In this document: positions 24,701-33,465 of the stretch, piece after piece
How the letters are laid out: each line of letters begins with the position of its first letter
How positions within the stretch are numbered: the stretch's first letter is position 1
Assembly: GCF_037893015.1 (NCBI RefSeq)
Contig: NC_133663.1
Location: 1,329,333 to 1,393,332 of the forward strand
Origin: Macrotis lagotis
Lineage: Eukaryota; Chordata; Mammalia; Peramelemorphia; Peramelidae
DNA length: 64,000 nt
Direction: 5' to 3'
Position numbers and translations under genes: made by a program
The notes under the pieces: generated by a model
The model's database searches: none
What the model saw: the letters and a program-made list of their open reading frames with translations, nothing else
Told to the model about the DNA's origin: nothing

Positions 24701-26432
24701 AACCATTCCAGGCTTCAGTTCTGGGGGCAGGAATGGAGGGAGAAAACAAGTGGCATCACCTTAGCAGCTGCAGGTGGGAGGCCAGGATGGGCCTACCTTG
24801 AGACCACAACTAAAACTAGGGGAATAAGGTTTCCAAGTTCACAGTCAGAAAGGAAGAAGACAGGGAGGGTCTAGACTGAGCAGGAGACAGAAGAGATGGG
24901 TAAGAAGAAAAGGGTCCTAGGAAAGAAGCAAAACAGGACAGAGAAGGCTCAGGAGGGCACTTCTGGTCTCTGGAGCCAAGGCAAAAAGTCCAAAGGATAT
25001 GGGGGAAGCTTGGAGGACCCTCCTTAGTAGGAGTCTGGGGGACCCAGGAGAGATCCAGGAGGTAGCAAGAGAAGGCACCCCTCCTTCCAGCTTAGTTAGC
25101 AGTGATGAGAGGGGAAGTGGGGCAGCAGCTGCTGGGGACCAGGGCATCAGGGAGGTGCCTGAGAAGCTCAGAAAGGGAGGGGGCATCAGAGGCTAGATCT
25201 GACCCAGAATCTCCCCCAGGTTCTGTTGGTCTCTCTTGGAGCCTTCCAGCCTGAAGCCCTGCCTTTGGCGGGATGGTCAGCTCTTCTGGGGAGGGAGGGT
25301 TTCCAGATCACCCTCAACCTGCCTCTTTGGCCACTCCAGTCTTCCGGCTAATGCTCCTCCTTCTGGTGTCCCCCACCTTCCCTGTCCTCCAGCAGAGAAA
25401 AGGGGATCCCTTGGATCACCAGCTCATCCAGTCCTGGGGTCCAGCCGGGTCCTCATGTCCTCTGCACTTCACCAAGCCCAGTTTCTTCCCAGAAAATGAT
25501 GTGGCTGGACCCAGCCCTTGTCCCTGTGCTCCCCTCAGCACCCCAGGGCACAGCCCCAAGCCTGTGGCACCCATCTGCCCCATCCCTGGCCAGGCCTCAG
25601 GTCCTGCTGGGCAGGGGCCACCTCTTCCCACCCCGCTGCACTTTTTCATCAGGGGAAAAGGGGCGGTTGAAGACAGACACTCCCCCTCCCCTTAGGGAAA
25701 ACCTCTTGGTGGGGGGCACGGTGGTGGCTCGGCAGGAAGGACCGCGGAGGGCTAACTCTCTGGGGGTTCACGGTGGGCCTCCCCCCCAGGGGAAGGGGTA
25801 CGGGCTAAGCCCAAGACCCCTCACCTGGCCCTTCTCTTTGTTCAGCAAACATCCCTCCTCCCCTCCAGAAGGCCAACAGGTAAGTAGGGCCGGCCCCGAC
25901 CTGCCCCTGCCACCTGCGGGGGGAAACTGAGGCCCCCCAGGAGCCCCCCAGCACCCGAATAAGCGGAAGGGTCTGCGTGGTGCGCTGTGTGCGTGCGGTG
26001 AGCTAGGGGGAGTTGTGCGTGTGCGGGTGCGTGTGCGGGTGCGTGTGCGGGTGCGTGTGCGGGTGCGGGTGCGGGTGCGGGGCCGGGCCGGGCCGGGCCG
26101 GGGCCGGGGCCGGGGCCGGGGCCGGGGCCGGGGCCGGGCCGGGGCCGGGCCCGGGCCGTCGGGCAGGACGCGCCGCCACCTACCTGCCAGGCGCTGGCCG
26201 GGATGGCGCGGAAGGCGCGCAGGCCCCCGAGCGCGAAGGGGGCGCAGGCGTGCGGGCCGGGGGCCAGGCAGGGGCCCAGCAGGCCCAGGGGCGGCGGCGG
26301 GGGCCCGGGCGGGGGGCCGCGGGGCGCGGGCGCCACGATCCAGGCCGGCGACAGCAGCCCCAGGGCGCAGAGCAGCGCGAGGCCGCAGGACAGCAGCGCC
26401 CAGAAGCCGCCCACGCCCACGCCGCGCGGCAT
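3792..26432 (-). CDS. LHFPL7-like: LHFPL-family tetraspan membrane protein, LHFPL7/TMEM211-like (complete, 3 coding exons)
   Basis: Coding exons on the minus strand: 26184-26432 (83 codons, phase 0), 15077-15215 (139 bp) and 3792-4018 (ends TAG). They join in frame to 615 bp, 204 aa, the usual LHFPL length. All junctions are consensus: CAG|GTAGGT, CCACAG|ACC, GCAG|GTGAGC, TTCCAG|TGT. The start ATG (26432) has A at -3 and sits in a CpG island. Four hydrophobic segments lie at about residues 9-31, 84-110, 116-140 and 163-188. Family landmarks are IPASAW before TM2, YPLGLNSAPVKDSC after TM3, and GSCQIGWGY entering TM4, with extracellular cysteines as in LHFPL proteins. The C-terminal exon resembles remembered TMEM211 (LHFPL7) more than LHFPL1-6. 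The family is known for auxiliary roles with GABA-A receptors (LHFPL4) and the hair-cell transduction channel (LHFPL5); this member's partner is unknown. Paralogue identity is inferred from memory; membership in the family is secure. Confidence 0.85.
4380..5134 (-). mobile_element. 5'-truncated L1 LINE with target-site duplication (LHFPL7-like intron 2)
   Basis: The minus strand encodes the C-terminal part of L1 ORF2 (4674-5114; HCWKGCGKSGTLMHFWWNW, IPFDLAIPLLGLYP, KMFIA-like and WSMYVMEYY blocks), then the marsupial L1 3'UTR and an A-rich tail (TTTATTTTTAAATTTATTTTGAG on plus). A perfect 16-bp duplication CACCTCACCACATTTA flanks it at 4364-4379 and 5135-5150. The coding remnant is open for about 147 codons, so the insertion is fairly young. 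It lies in the same orientation as the host gene. Confidence 0.9.
5753..5935 (+). repeat. ~30-bp AT-rich minisatellite
   Basis: Five to six imperfect copies of a unit like ATGAAATTGGGAATCATTCT followed by AATTAGAAACC, with 1-5 differences per copy. It lies in intron 2 of the LHFPL7-like gene. Confidence 0.85.
6480..6780 (+). mobile_element. L2 LINE 3' fragment
   Basis: Reads like the L2 3' end: ...CAATAAATCCCGCCAGGATCCATTACAAAATTCTCTGG..., then GCCTTCCAGTCCTTCC-like and AGGAAGCCTCTCCCAGCCCC. Ancient and diverged. Confidence 0.6.
7205..7410 (+). repeat. MIR/CORE-type SINE
   Basis: TCCTGAGTTCAAATCCTACC, TCAGACATTTAATAGCTGCA, CATCTTTAAAATGAAAAAAC and a GATCAAATGAGTTAACATAT tail; followed by an AAT-rich simple repeat (7435-7475). 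Confidence 0.75.
10600..10725 (+). repeat. SINE fragment (MIR/CORE type)
   Basis: GGATGGAGTCAGGAAGACCTCAGGCACTTGACTT and GACCTTGCACAAGTCATTTAATCCC match the head of the marsupial SINE. Confidence 0.6.
11440..11590 (+). repeat. Polypyrimidine simple repeat
   Basis: Near-continuous CT-rich tract (CCCTCCCTTCCTT and TTTCTTCC motifs) of about 150 bp in intron 2; source of low-complexity open frames on both strands. Confidence 0.85.
12400..12650 (+). repeat. Marsupial SINE of the long type (tail ...GAACAAAGGACAAACATC)
   Basis: Head TGCAGTGGATGGAGCACCAGTCCTGAAGTCAAGAGGACTGAGTTCAAAT, then GGTTCTGGAGGAGAAAGTCAGGCTGGTGACTT and the diagnostic 3' end TCTTCAAGAACAAAGGACAAACATCATCA. Confidence 0.8.
12667..12830 (+). 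repeat. Marsupial tRNA/CORE SINE
   Basis: Complete copy: GGGGTGGCTAGGTGGCCCAGTGGATAAAGCACC, GACACTTAATAATTACCTAG, ending in an A-rich tail. About 17 bases after the preceding SINE. Confidence 0.9.
15600..16440 (+). mobile_element. L2 LINE 3' region
   Basis: About 840 bp resembling the mammalian L2 terminal ORF2/3'UTR: AACATGTCCCAAACTGAATTGA, CCTTCCTAACTTGCCTGTTGCTGTCCATGG, AACTATAAAATTCTGTCTGTCGG, GACATGTCACTCCATCTCCCACC and CAGAAAGCCTTTCCCAGTATTTC, in the right order. It starts about 385 bp into intron 1 from exon 2. Confidence 0.7.
17281..17360 (+). repeat. TCTA/TCTG tetranucleotide repeat
   Basis: Mixed CTAT and CTGT tetramers, degenerate upstream (from about 17120) and purest at 17300-17345. 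Confidence 0.9.
17398..17576 (+). repeat. (CCTT)n/(CCCT)n homopyrimidine repeat
   Basis: About 180 bp of unbroken pyrimidines ending in some 15 perfect CCTT units (17509-17575). It follows the TCTA repeat after a 35-bp spacer. Confidence 0.95.
17590..18070 (+). repeat. Mid-repetitive ancient element of uncertain class (fragment)
   Basis: AGAGCACACCAGGCAAAGGAGCC, AGCCAGGTCACAAAGGACTTCAGATGCC and GTTGCATTTGATCCAGAGG follow the pattern of a long interspersed repeat that recurs in this window near 22370-22640, 24390-24600, 28090-28760 and 57560-58760. I cannot name its class. Confidence 0.45.
21950..22160 (+). repeat. Marsupial MIR/MAR-type SINE
   Basis: CCTGAGTTCAAATCTGGCCTCAGACCCAG then AGAAGAAAATGGCAAGCCACTCCAGTATCTTGGCCAAGAAAACACCAAATGG, the distinctive 3' module of a common marsupial SINE. 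Confidence 0.85.
26019..26082 (+). repeat. GTGCGGGTGCGT minisatellite in intron 1 of the LHFPL7-like gene
   Basis: Roughly four tandem copies of a 12-bp GTGCGGGTGCGT-like unit degrade into GTGCGG hexamers and run directly into the GGGCCG/GGGGCC tract. The last base is about 100 bp inside intron 1 from the exon 1 donor. Confidence 0.8.
26079..26157. repeat. GGGGCC/GGGCC repeat tract just downstream of exon 1 (intron 1)
   Basis: The tract has six perfect tandem GGGGCC units (26100-26135 on the plus strand), flanked by GGGCC and GGGCCG variants. It lies about 26 bp beyond the exon 1 splice donor of the minus-strand LHFPL7-like gene, so the sense transcript carries the CCCCGG version and any antisense transcript the GGGGCC version. 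Confidence 0.9.
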
Positions 26433-26468
26433 GGTGGGCTCGGCGCCCCGCGGCCCCCCGCGGCCCGG

Positions 26469-26504
26469 CCCCGGCCCCGGCCCCGGCCCCGGCCCCGGCC
26501 CCGG
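26469..26504. repeat. CCCCGG (sense GGGGCC) repeat tract in the presumed 5'UTR of the LHFPL7-like gene
   Basis: Six perfect CCCCGG units on the plus strand, hence GGGGCC-type units on the gene's sense strand, start 37 bases upstream of the start codon at 26432. Whether they are transcribed depends on the start site, which I cannot see. Confidence 0.85.
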
Positions 26505-27116
26505 CCTCGGCCGCACCGCCACGCGCCGGGAGGATGCGGGGCGGCGGCGGCTGCGGCGGGAGCGGTGCTGATGGCGGGGGCTGCGGCGGCCGCCCGCGCG
26601 CGCGTGGAGGGGCGGGGGCCCGGCGGGGCGGGGCGGAGGCGGCCCCCGGACCCGCCTCCGCCAGGGGAGGGGGACCCCGAGCGCCGCCCGGCCTGCCAGG
26701 AAGCGGGGGGCCGGGCGCCCCCACACACGCACAGACCCCCTTCTGGGGGAGGAATTCGGGAGCGGGTGGGCCAGATCTCGTTGACCAGGATAGGCCAGGA
26801 GGAGTGGCTGTGATGGATGCCAGGGGGACAGTGCCCACCTCCGGGAGATCCGGCCAATCCTCTCCGCTCCTGTCTGGAGGCCGGGGGACCCCGGTCCCAA
26901 GAGCTTTGCAAGTGGAGGGTCAGCTCTGGCCGGCCCCACCAGGGGGCGTCGCGGCCCGCTGCCCAGGGACCCCTCCTCACTTCCTTTGGAGAGGCCTGGC
27001 CCCAGGGAGCAGGGGCTTTTTTTCAGTTCTGGCAAGTCCCAAAGAGAGTCGGGAGGGGAAGAGCCAGAGGCCAGCGTCCCCGGTAGACCTGGAAAGGTAG
27101 CAGAAAGCAAGCTTGG

Positions 27117-27142
27117 ATAGAATAGAATAGAATAGATAGAAT
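27117..27142 (+). repeat. TAGAA/GATA-like short repeat
   Basis: AATAGAATAGAATAGATAG: three pentamers of GAATA, just before an L1 fragment. Confidence 0.7.
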
Positions 27143-27174
27143 CTTTAAGAGTTCATCTTCCAAAGGTGGGGTTA

Positions 27175-27660
27175 GCAGGAGGGGTGGGAATTCAGGGAAG
27201 CCTGGAGGTGTCTGCATGGACGGATGCTGAGCGAGATGAGCAGAACCAGAAGAACACTGTCCACCCTAGCAGCAACATGGGGGCGATGATCAACCCTGAT
27301 GGACTCGCTCATTCCATCAGGGCAACCATCAGGGACAATTTGGGGCTGTCTGCGATGGAGAATGCCATCTGTATCCAGAGAAAGAGCTGGGGAGTCTGAA
27401 CAAAGACCAAGGACTATTCCCTTCAATTTAGAAAAAAAACAACCCTGCTATCTTATTGTCTGATCAGGCTATCTCTCATACTTTATTTTTCTTCCTTGAG
27501 GATATGATTTCTCTCTCCTCACATTCAGCTGAGATCAATGTAGACCATGGAAACAATGTGAAGACTGACAGACTGCCTTCTGTGGGGGGGTGGGGGTGGA
27601 GGGAAGCAAGAATGGGGGGGAAATTGTAAAACTCAAAATAAATAAAAATCTTTCTTAAAT
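27175..27660 (+). mobile_element. L1 LINE 3' end fragment
   Basis: Encodes the extreme ORF2 C-terminus (EFREAWRCLHG, MLSEMSRTRRTL) then the same 3'UTR as the L1 at 4.4-5.1 kb: GACAATTTGGGGCTGTCTGC, CTTATTGTCTGATCAGGCTATC, GAAACAATGTGAAGACTGAC, a G-rich stretch and AACTCAAAATAAATAAAAATC. Confidence 0.85.
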
Positions 27661-27667
27661 AATAGAA

Positions 27668-27818
27668 GGGGCAGCTAGGTGGCGTAGTGGATAAAGCACC
27701 TGCCCTGGAGTCAGGAGTACCTGGGTTCAAATCTGATCTCAGACACTTAATAATGACCTAGCTGTGTGGCCTTGGGCAGGCCACTTAACCCCGTTTGTCT
27801 TGCAAAAAAACAAACAAA
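27668..27818 (+). repeat. Marsupial tRNA/CORE SINE (first of a pair)
   Basis: GGGGCAGCTAGGTGGCGTAGTGGATAAAGCACC through TTGTCTTGCAAAAAAAC; full length, in the L1 A-rich tail neighbourhood. Confidence 0.92.
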
Positions 27819-27831
27819 AAAAATAGTCAAG

Positions 27832-28018
27832 GGGGGCAGCTAGGTGGCGCAGTGGATAGAACACCAGCCCTGGAGTCAGGAGTACCTGAGTTCAAATCGG
27901 ACCTCTGACACTTAATAATGACCTAGCTGTGTGGCCTTGGGCAGGCCACTTAACCCCATTGCCTTACAAAAACTAACAAACAAGCAAATAAATAAATAAA
28001 CGAATAAATAAATAGTTG
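27832..28018 (+). repeat. Marsupial tRNA/CORE SINE (second of a pair)
   Basis: Second full-length copy in the same orientation 13 bases on, with an AAAT-type tail. Flanks AAATAGTCAAG (27822) and AAATAGTTGAG (28010) look like an imperfect target-site duplication. Confidence 0.92.
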
Positions 28019-28089
28019 AGGAAATAAAAAGTTGAAACTTTAAAACAAAAAAGGAGGGTTAGGAACCACATTGGTGGCTGAGGAAAACA

Positions 28090-28760
28090 TGGCCTGGAGT
28101 GGAGTGGGTAGACACCCCTTTCCCTAAAAAGCTCTTGCTATAGTTCAGGTCTGAGGGAGGAGGGTTGGCACCAGGGTGAAAGCAGCATCAGAGGAGGGAA
28201 AGGGAAATTCTAGAGCTGTTGCAGAGAGTGGATATGGGAGATGAGAGATAGTGAAGAATTGAGGATGACACCTAGGTTACCTGTGTGAGGGACTGGGAGG
28301 TGGTGCCCTCTAAAGTAAAAGGAAAGTTTAGAAGGAGGAATCTGAGGACATCATGTGTAAAATGTCTAATAGGTAATTGGAAATGGAAATCTGGAGTTTA
28401 GGAGAGACATGAGGGCTGGATGAGGAGACTTGAGAATCATCAGCATTGATAATAACTGAACTGATGAGCTCTCCAAGCCATGTAGTCCAAAGGGAGAAGA
28501 GAAGAGGGTCCAGGACAGAGCTGTGGGGGACACCCGTGGTTATTGGATGTGCCTGGATGAAGATCCAACAAAGGAGAATGAAAATGGGTAGCAGATGAGT
28601 GTCCTCAAAATCTAGGGAGAAGAAAGGGTTCAGGAGAAGAGGGCAAAATACAAGGCCAAGAAAGATGAACACTGAGAAAAGGCCATCAACTTTGGCAAAG
28701 AAGAAGAGATCATTAGTCAGCAATGAGGCATAGACCAGCATCTCACATCACTCATAAGTT
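28090..28760 (+). repeat. Ancient interspersed repeat of uncertain class
   Basis: GATGAGAGATAGTGAAGAATTGAGGATGACACC, GAGACTTGAGAATCATCAGC, AGAGCTGTGGGGGACACCC: phrases typical of a long mammal-wide repeat. No coding capacity seen. Confidence 0.5.
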
Positions 28761-28799
28761 GCAAATGGACAGATGACTTAGATATGAAGGGGACATCAT

Positions 28800-29560
28800 A
28801 AACAGAGGAAAAGGACAGATATCTAGAAATGGGCAGAGTTCAAAACCAAACAGAAAGCAAAGGAGCTCACAGGAGGGAAAAACGAACCACTTTAATTGCC
28901 CTAAATTCCTATATATATATTTCTGTGACAGATTTTGTGTATGTGTATTGTGTGTATATCACCAAAAGCCATTCTTTACTTTATTAGTGGCCAAAGAATA
29001 TGAACAAACAGTCCTCAGAAGAATTTCCAGGGATCCACAACCATGTGAAAGGATCCTGCAAATTACTAAAAAGAGAGAAATACAAAAATGAGAAATCTTG
29101 AGGCCTCACCTGATATGCAGAAAATTGTCAAAGATTACAAAAGATGAGAATACTATCAGAGGGATTGTGGGAAAATGGGAACACTAGCATTGTTGGTGGA
29201 TCTGTGAAACAGTACAACCATTTTGGAAAGCAATATGGAATTATGCAAATAAAATGACAAACATATCTATATCCCTTGATCCAGAGAATCCACAACTAGC
29301 AATATGCCTCAAGGACGTCAATATTAAATATACCAAAATCTTAATGTCTGGAAGGAAACAAAGTAAGCCCCCATCAATTATTGCATGAGGATGTGGTGGC
29401 ATTTTACTGTGCTATAAGAAATGAGGAACATAGATGTGGGACAGAAGCCTTGGCTTGTGAACCATAAACTGCCCAAAGTGACAGAAAACTGGGCTATGTC
29501 AGAAAGTAATTAGGAGAAAATGGGGGGGGGGGAGAAAGGCTGAAATTCCTGAAGATCTCA
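28800..29560 (+). mobile_element. Degraded older L1 LINE fragment
   Basis: GGTGGATCTGTGAAACAGTACAACCATTTTGGAAAGCAATATGG and ATATCCCTTGATCCAGAGAATCC match the L1 segment near the end of ORF2. Stops in all frames. Confidence 0.6.
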
Positions 29561-31670
29561 GGAAGAAAACTGAAAGGCCTTGGATATAACAGACAGATCA
29601 ACAGGAAAAACATTAACAACAGAAGGAAATGTGGCCTCCAGAGCTAGTAATGGTCTCAGGCATCTATGAACAAATACCGAAAAACAAAACCAAAATGATT
29701 CACCATTTGACTTGCCAGAGGATGCTTGGAATGTGAGCTGAGCACAGAATCACCACACGCTGTCTCTGAGCAGTTTAAAAGAGAAATGAGAATGATGAGA
29801 GCAGAACTTCTGACCAGCACAGCAAAGAGAATGGGCAGAATAGGAAGAGCGGCATCTATGATGGCAAGTCTCGCCAAAGAAACAAAAGAGAACAAGAGAT
29901 CGGGCATGCAAAAAATGCAGACATGAAAGATGAATAAAAGGAAGAGAAGCAGTAAACAAGAACCTTTCAAGAATATCTGTTCACCCAACAAGTTAAACAT
30001 ACAGAAGCCAAAGACAGGACATGCAGGGACAACCCAACGGGTCTCCAAGAACACGACAGGACAAAAACCTTAACATCAGAATTCAGCAAATGATAGAAAA
30101 GAACCAGAACAGCTAAACAGAAAATTAAACATTAATGGAAAGAAGTCAAAGATCACCTCCAGGGCCAAAACCAAAAACAAAACAAACCAAATGCCAACAA
30201 TACAAGACTGCAAATTCCAGCACATGGAATCATTCCATTGAACAACACAATTCAGAAACAAGTTCTGCAAGTGGATAGGAGAAAGACCTTCAAATTTAAA
30301 AGAAAGGGCATTTGAATAATATGAGACCATTCTGGACTCATCAGAAAAAAGTGGAGTGACTGGAATCATATGTTCTGAAGATCTGAGGGCCTCTGAGATT
30401 TCCCCCTAGCTCCTCTCTCTCCTCTTCTTCTTCCTTCAGGGGGCTGCCCAGGTACCCATTCTGCACAACTGAGCCTCACTACAAATGAAAGAGGCTGGAC
30501 ATTCAATTTGAAAGAGAAACTTGAAACATTTTGAGAAAAAAATCAGACCCGAAGAGCTTCTTTGCCTCTAAAACACACCAATTGCAGGAGAAGAGGATCA
30601 ATGCAGCAACAGCATGACAGCAGAGAGAGGAAGAGGACTCTTTTTAAATATACCCAAGGAGGCTGGGGTGAAGGTGAGAGTCCCACAGAAGTAATCAGGA
30701 AGAGGCAGGTCTGGAGCTTTATGAACAGAAGTGGGTGATACCCCCTCCCTCCATCAGCATACAGGGAAATCAATGTCTTTTCTGGGACTTCATTACAAAA
30801 TAGAAGAGTGCATGAAAGACAGAGGAATGGGTGAGGTAGCCAGTTCAATTCAATGCAGTGAGGGGCAGGTGATCTCTGTGGTCTCTGAAAGAGAAGTCAC
30901 AGAGGAATGGGTGAGGAAGAGGGAGGAAATGACTGAAAAAGGGAGGGGGAGAGAAAGAAGCCTTGCTTTGATGCTGGGAAGGGGCTCTGTTGATCAATGT
31001 TCCAATGGGGGAAGGCTTTGGGTTGGGGTGTAGGCTGGGGGGGTTTGATGCTTTAAAAAAAATCTGTTTATCCTATTTCAAGTGATAGGGAGTTGGAATT
31101 CCTGGGGAAACCTGCACTTGGAGAAAGCAGGGACCCAAGGAGGCAATTTTGAGGCAGAGGATCTAGATCAGTAAATTACATTATCAGGGATATGGAGAAG
31201 GAGAGGCCCTACAGTGGCATGGGGATAGTGTCCTCTCTGATTGCTGCAGAAGGAGGGAGGATAGAGGGAGACCAGGTAATTACAGAGGGCATGAATCAGA
31301 GAGTGAAGGTCTCAAGTAGACAAAGAGGTGGATAATGGGAATGGCAGAAATCTTTTTTTGGAAAGGAAGGTCAAAAAATACTATAAAAACTAACCAACAG
31401 GACTATAAAAGGGAACAAAGGTAGGGATTTACTTGACTGAGCAGAAAAGCAGCAAAAAATTAAACAGCTAGATAAAATGTAGGAGCTAGAAAGGAACTAA
31501 TTAGGAAAAGGCCAAAGGGAAAGGGGTAACAAAAGAGAGGCAAGAAGCAGGTTTGAATAGGATCATCTTTAAAGATTAAGATAACTGAAAAGTAGAAAAG
31601 ATAAAGAAATTGAAACAACATAGCCCTGTGTTTACAGCAGAAGAAGCTTTGAGAAAGCCTTGAAAAAATG
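29560..31670 (+). other. Repeat-derived sequence, possibly LINE ORF1-type; no gene seen
   Basis: The 29650-30370 part (AGCAGTTTAAAAGAGAAATGAGAATGATG; CTGGACTCATCAGAAAAAAGTGGAGTGACTGGAATC) has the look of an L1/HAL1-like ORF1 and 3' segment. From 30370 to 31670 I see only A-rich, low-information sequence and one open frame of 100 codons (30731-31033) with no recognisable domain. Confidence 0.35.
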
Positions 31671-31676
31671 ATTTTG

Positions 31677-31835
31677 GGGCAACCAGGTAGCATAGTGGAT
31701 AGAGCACTGGCCCTGGAATCAGGAGGACCTCAATGCAAATCTGACCTAGACACTTATTAGCTGTGTGACCCTGGGCATGTCACATCACCCCAATTGCCTC
31801 CCTCCCCTCAACCCCCCCCCCAAATAATATTAGAG
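31677..31835 (+). repeat. Marsupial SINE within the L1-derived stretch
   Basis: GGGCAACCAGGTAGCATAGTGGATAGAGCACTGG, CTTATTAGCTGTGTGACCCTGGG and a C-run before the tail. Confidence 0.85.
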
Positions 31836-31839
31836 ACAG

Positions 31840-33080
31840 ATTGGGAAAAATCTAGTTCTCATAAATGTAAGTATGGATAAACTAAACAACCAATAAAACA
31901 AAAAAGAGTAACAGATTGAAGAAAACAAACCCCAACTCTTTGTTGCTTACAAGAAATACCAAAAAACTTGAAACAAGCACAAAATAAACCTGAGGGGAGG
32001 GAGGAAGCTGTACAACGTGTCAAGTGAATCCAAAACAATGTTATCTTACAAAGAAAAACAGAAAGGGATAAACTTTATTGTGCTGAAAGGAGCCCTGGAC
32101 AGCAAGCCAAGGGCAGCAACAAACTGACACACTTCAAATGCCTTAGCATCCAAATTCAGGAAGGAAACATTCCAGCTACAAGAAGAGAAAAACTGTAATA
32201 GAGCAATGACTCTCAGGCTGAGATATCTCATGGAAAGATAAGCTAGAAAAAATGGGGAACTGCACAAATTGCTACACAAGCAAGTTAAAAGAACAATGGC
32301 ATCTTCTAAAGGGGACTGCAAAAAGAATGTATGAATTTCTTAACACCATCTCATCTTTTAGAAAAATTCCTCATGTATTAGGACACAGAGATATTGCAAA
32401 GAAATGTAAAAAGGCAGCTACAGTTAATGCATCCTTTACTGAATACCTTGCAATAAAGTAGTCATTGATTCAGGGACCACACACCCACATGCCCACAAAT
32501 AGATATAGACTCAAATGAAGACTTAAAAATGAAATCCTAAATAATTAGTGGGTGAAAGAACAAATCTTAGTAACAATCAGTAACTATGGAAAAGAAAATG
32601 ATTATGACAACAAACTCAAATTTCTTTGGATTAAGTAGTCCTGGGAAAAAAGCATAACCTTATAATTATACATGAATAAGATAGAAAAAGTGAGGATAAA
32701 TAAATTGAATGTGGATTTTTTTAAAAGTACAAAGTCAACAAATAAAACCAAAATAAGTACAAGAGGGAAAATATTAAGAAAAGAGAAAGAAAAATTGAAA
32801 ACAAAAAACATTGAATTGATAAATAAAACAAAAAATTGGTTCTTTGAAAAAATGAATACATTTGATAAATCACTAATCTGATTAAAAAGAAAAGAGCAGA
32901 AAATCAAAGCAATAAAATAGCAAAAGAGGAAGGTGAAATCACACGAAAAATGGAAGAAATTTCTAAAAAATCAGAGCATATGATACAAGAGGAATGTCAA
33001 TAAAATTTGAATATATTCAAAAATACAAAATACCCAACCTATCAAAATACTAAATAGTGATCTTAAATAACCCAATCTCA
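31840..33080 (+). mobile_element. Degraded L1 LINE, endonuclease to early reverse transcriptase part of ORF2
   Basis: In order: a peptide at about 32330-32460 with HVLGHRDIAKKCKKAATVNASF (compare the L1 endonuclease motif KIDHILGHKT...SIFSDH), then at 32800-32880 ELINKTKNWFFEKMNTFDKSL (compare L1 KINKTRSWFFEKINKIDRPL). Frames are scattered, so the copy is old and inactive. Confidence 0.7.
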
Positions 33081-33303
33081 GAAAAGGAAATAGGGTACCA
33101 AAGTGTGTGTGTGTGGGGTGGGGTTCCTGCTCCTGATGGAGTTACAAGAGAACCAACTCTCTCTCTACTTTAGTCTTGACTTGTAGCTTTTTCAAGTTGA
33201 ATAATTTGCCGTGAGTGTGGTAACGGACCTTGATGCCATATTTGGCCTCTTTGAAGGTGTCTGACAACATTGCTGAAAATATCATGCTAAAAATGCATGG
33301 GAG

Positions 33304-33465
33304 CGGGGTGGCTAGGTGGCGCAGCGGATAAAGCACCGGCCCTGGAGTCAGGAGGACCTGGGTTCAAGTCCGGCCTCACTTAATAATGACCTAGCTGTGT
33401 GCCTTGGGCAAGCCACTGAACCCCATTTGCCTTGCCAAAAAAAAAAAACCTAAATAAATAAATAA
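33304..33465 (+). repeat. Marsupial SINE inserted into the RTE LINE, with target-site duplication
   Basis: GGGGTGGCTAGGTGGCGCAGCGGATAAAGCACC to an A-rich AAATAAATAAAT tail. The host sequence AAAATGCATGGGAGC is present on both sides (about 33290-33304 and 33468-33482). Confidence 0.92.

Larger units (their letters stand above)
25880..26780. promoter_or_regulatory. CpG island and promoter region of the LHFPL7-like gene
   Basis: This stretch is very GC-rich with dense CpG and covers exon 1 (26184-26432), the donor side of intron 1 and the presumed 5'UTR/promoter to about 26780. No TATA box is evident, as expected for a CpG-island promoter. It contains two GGGGCC-type hexamer tracts and a GTGCGG minisatellite, listed separately. 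Confidence 0.75.

Noticed and set aside
25768-27110. Long minus-strand open frames (356 and 422 codons) across the LHFPL7-like CpG island
   Set aside because: Only the 83-codon part from 26432 to the donor at 26184 has family homology and splice continuity. The rest is GC-rich read-through of repeats (Arg-Thr and Gly-Pro runs).
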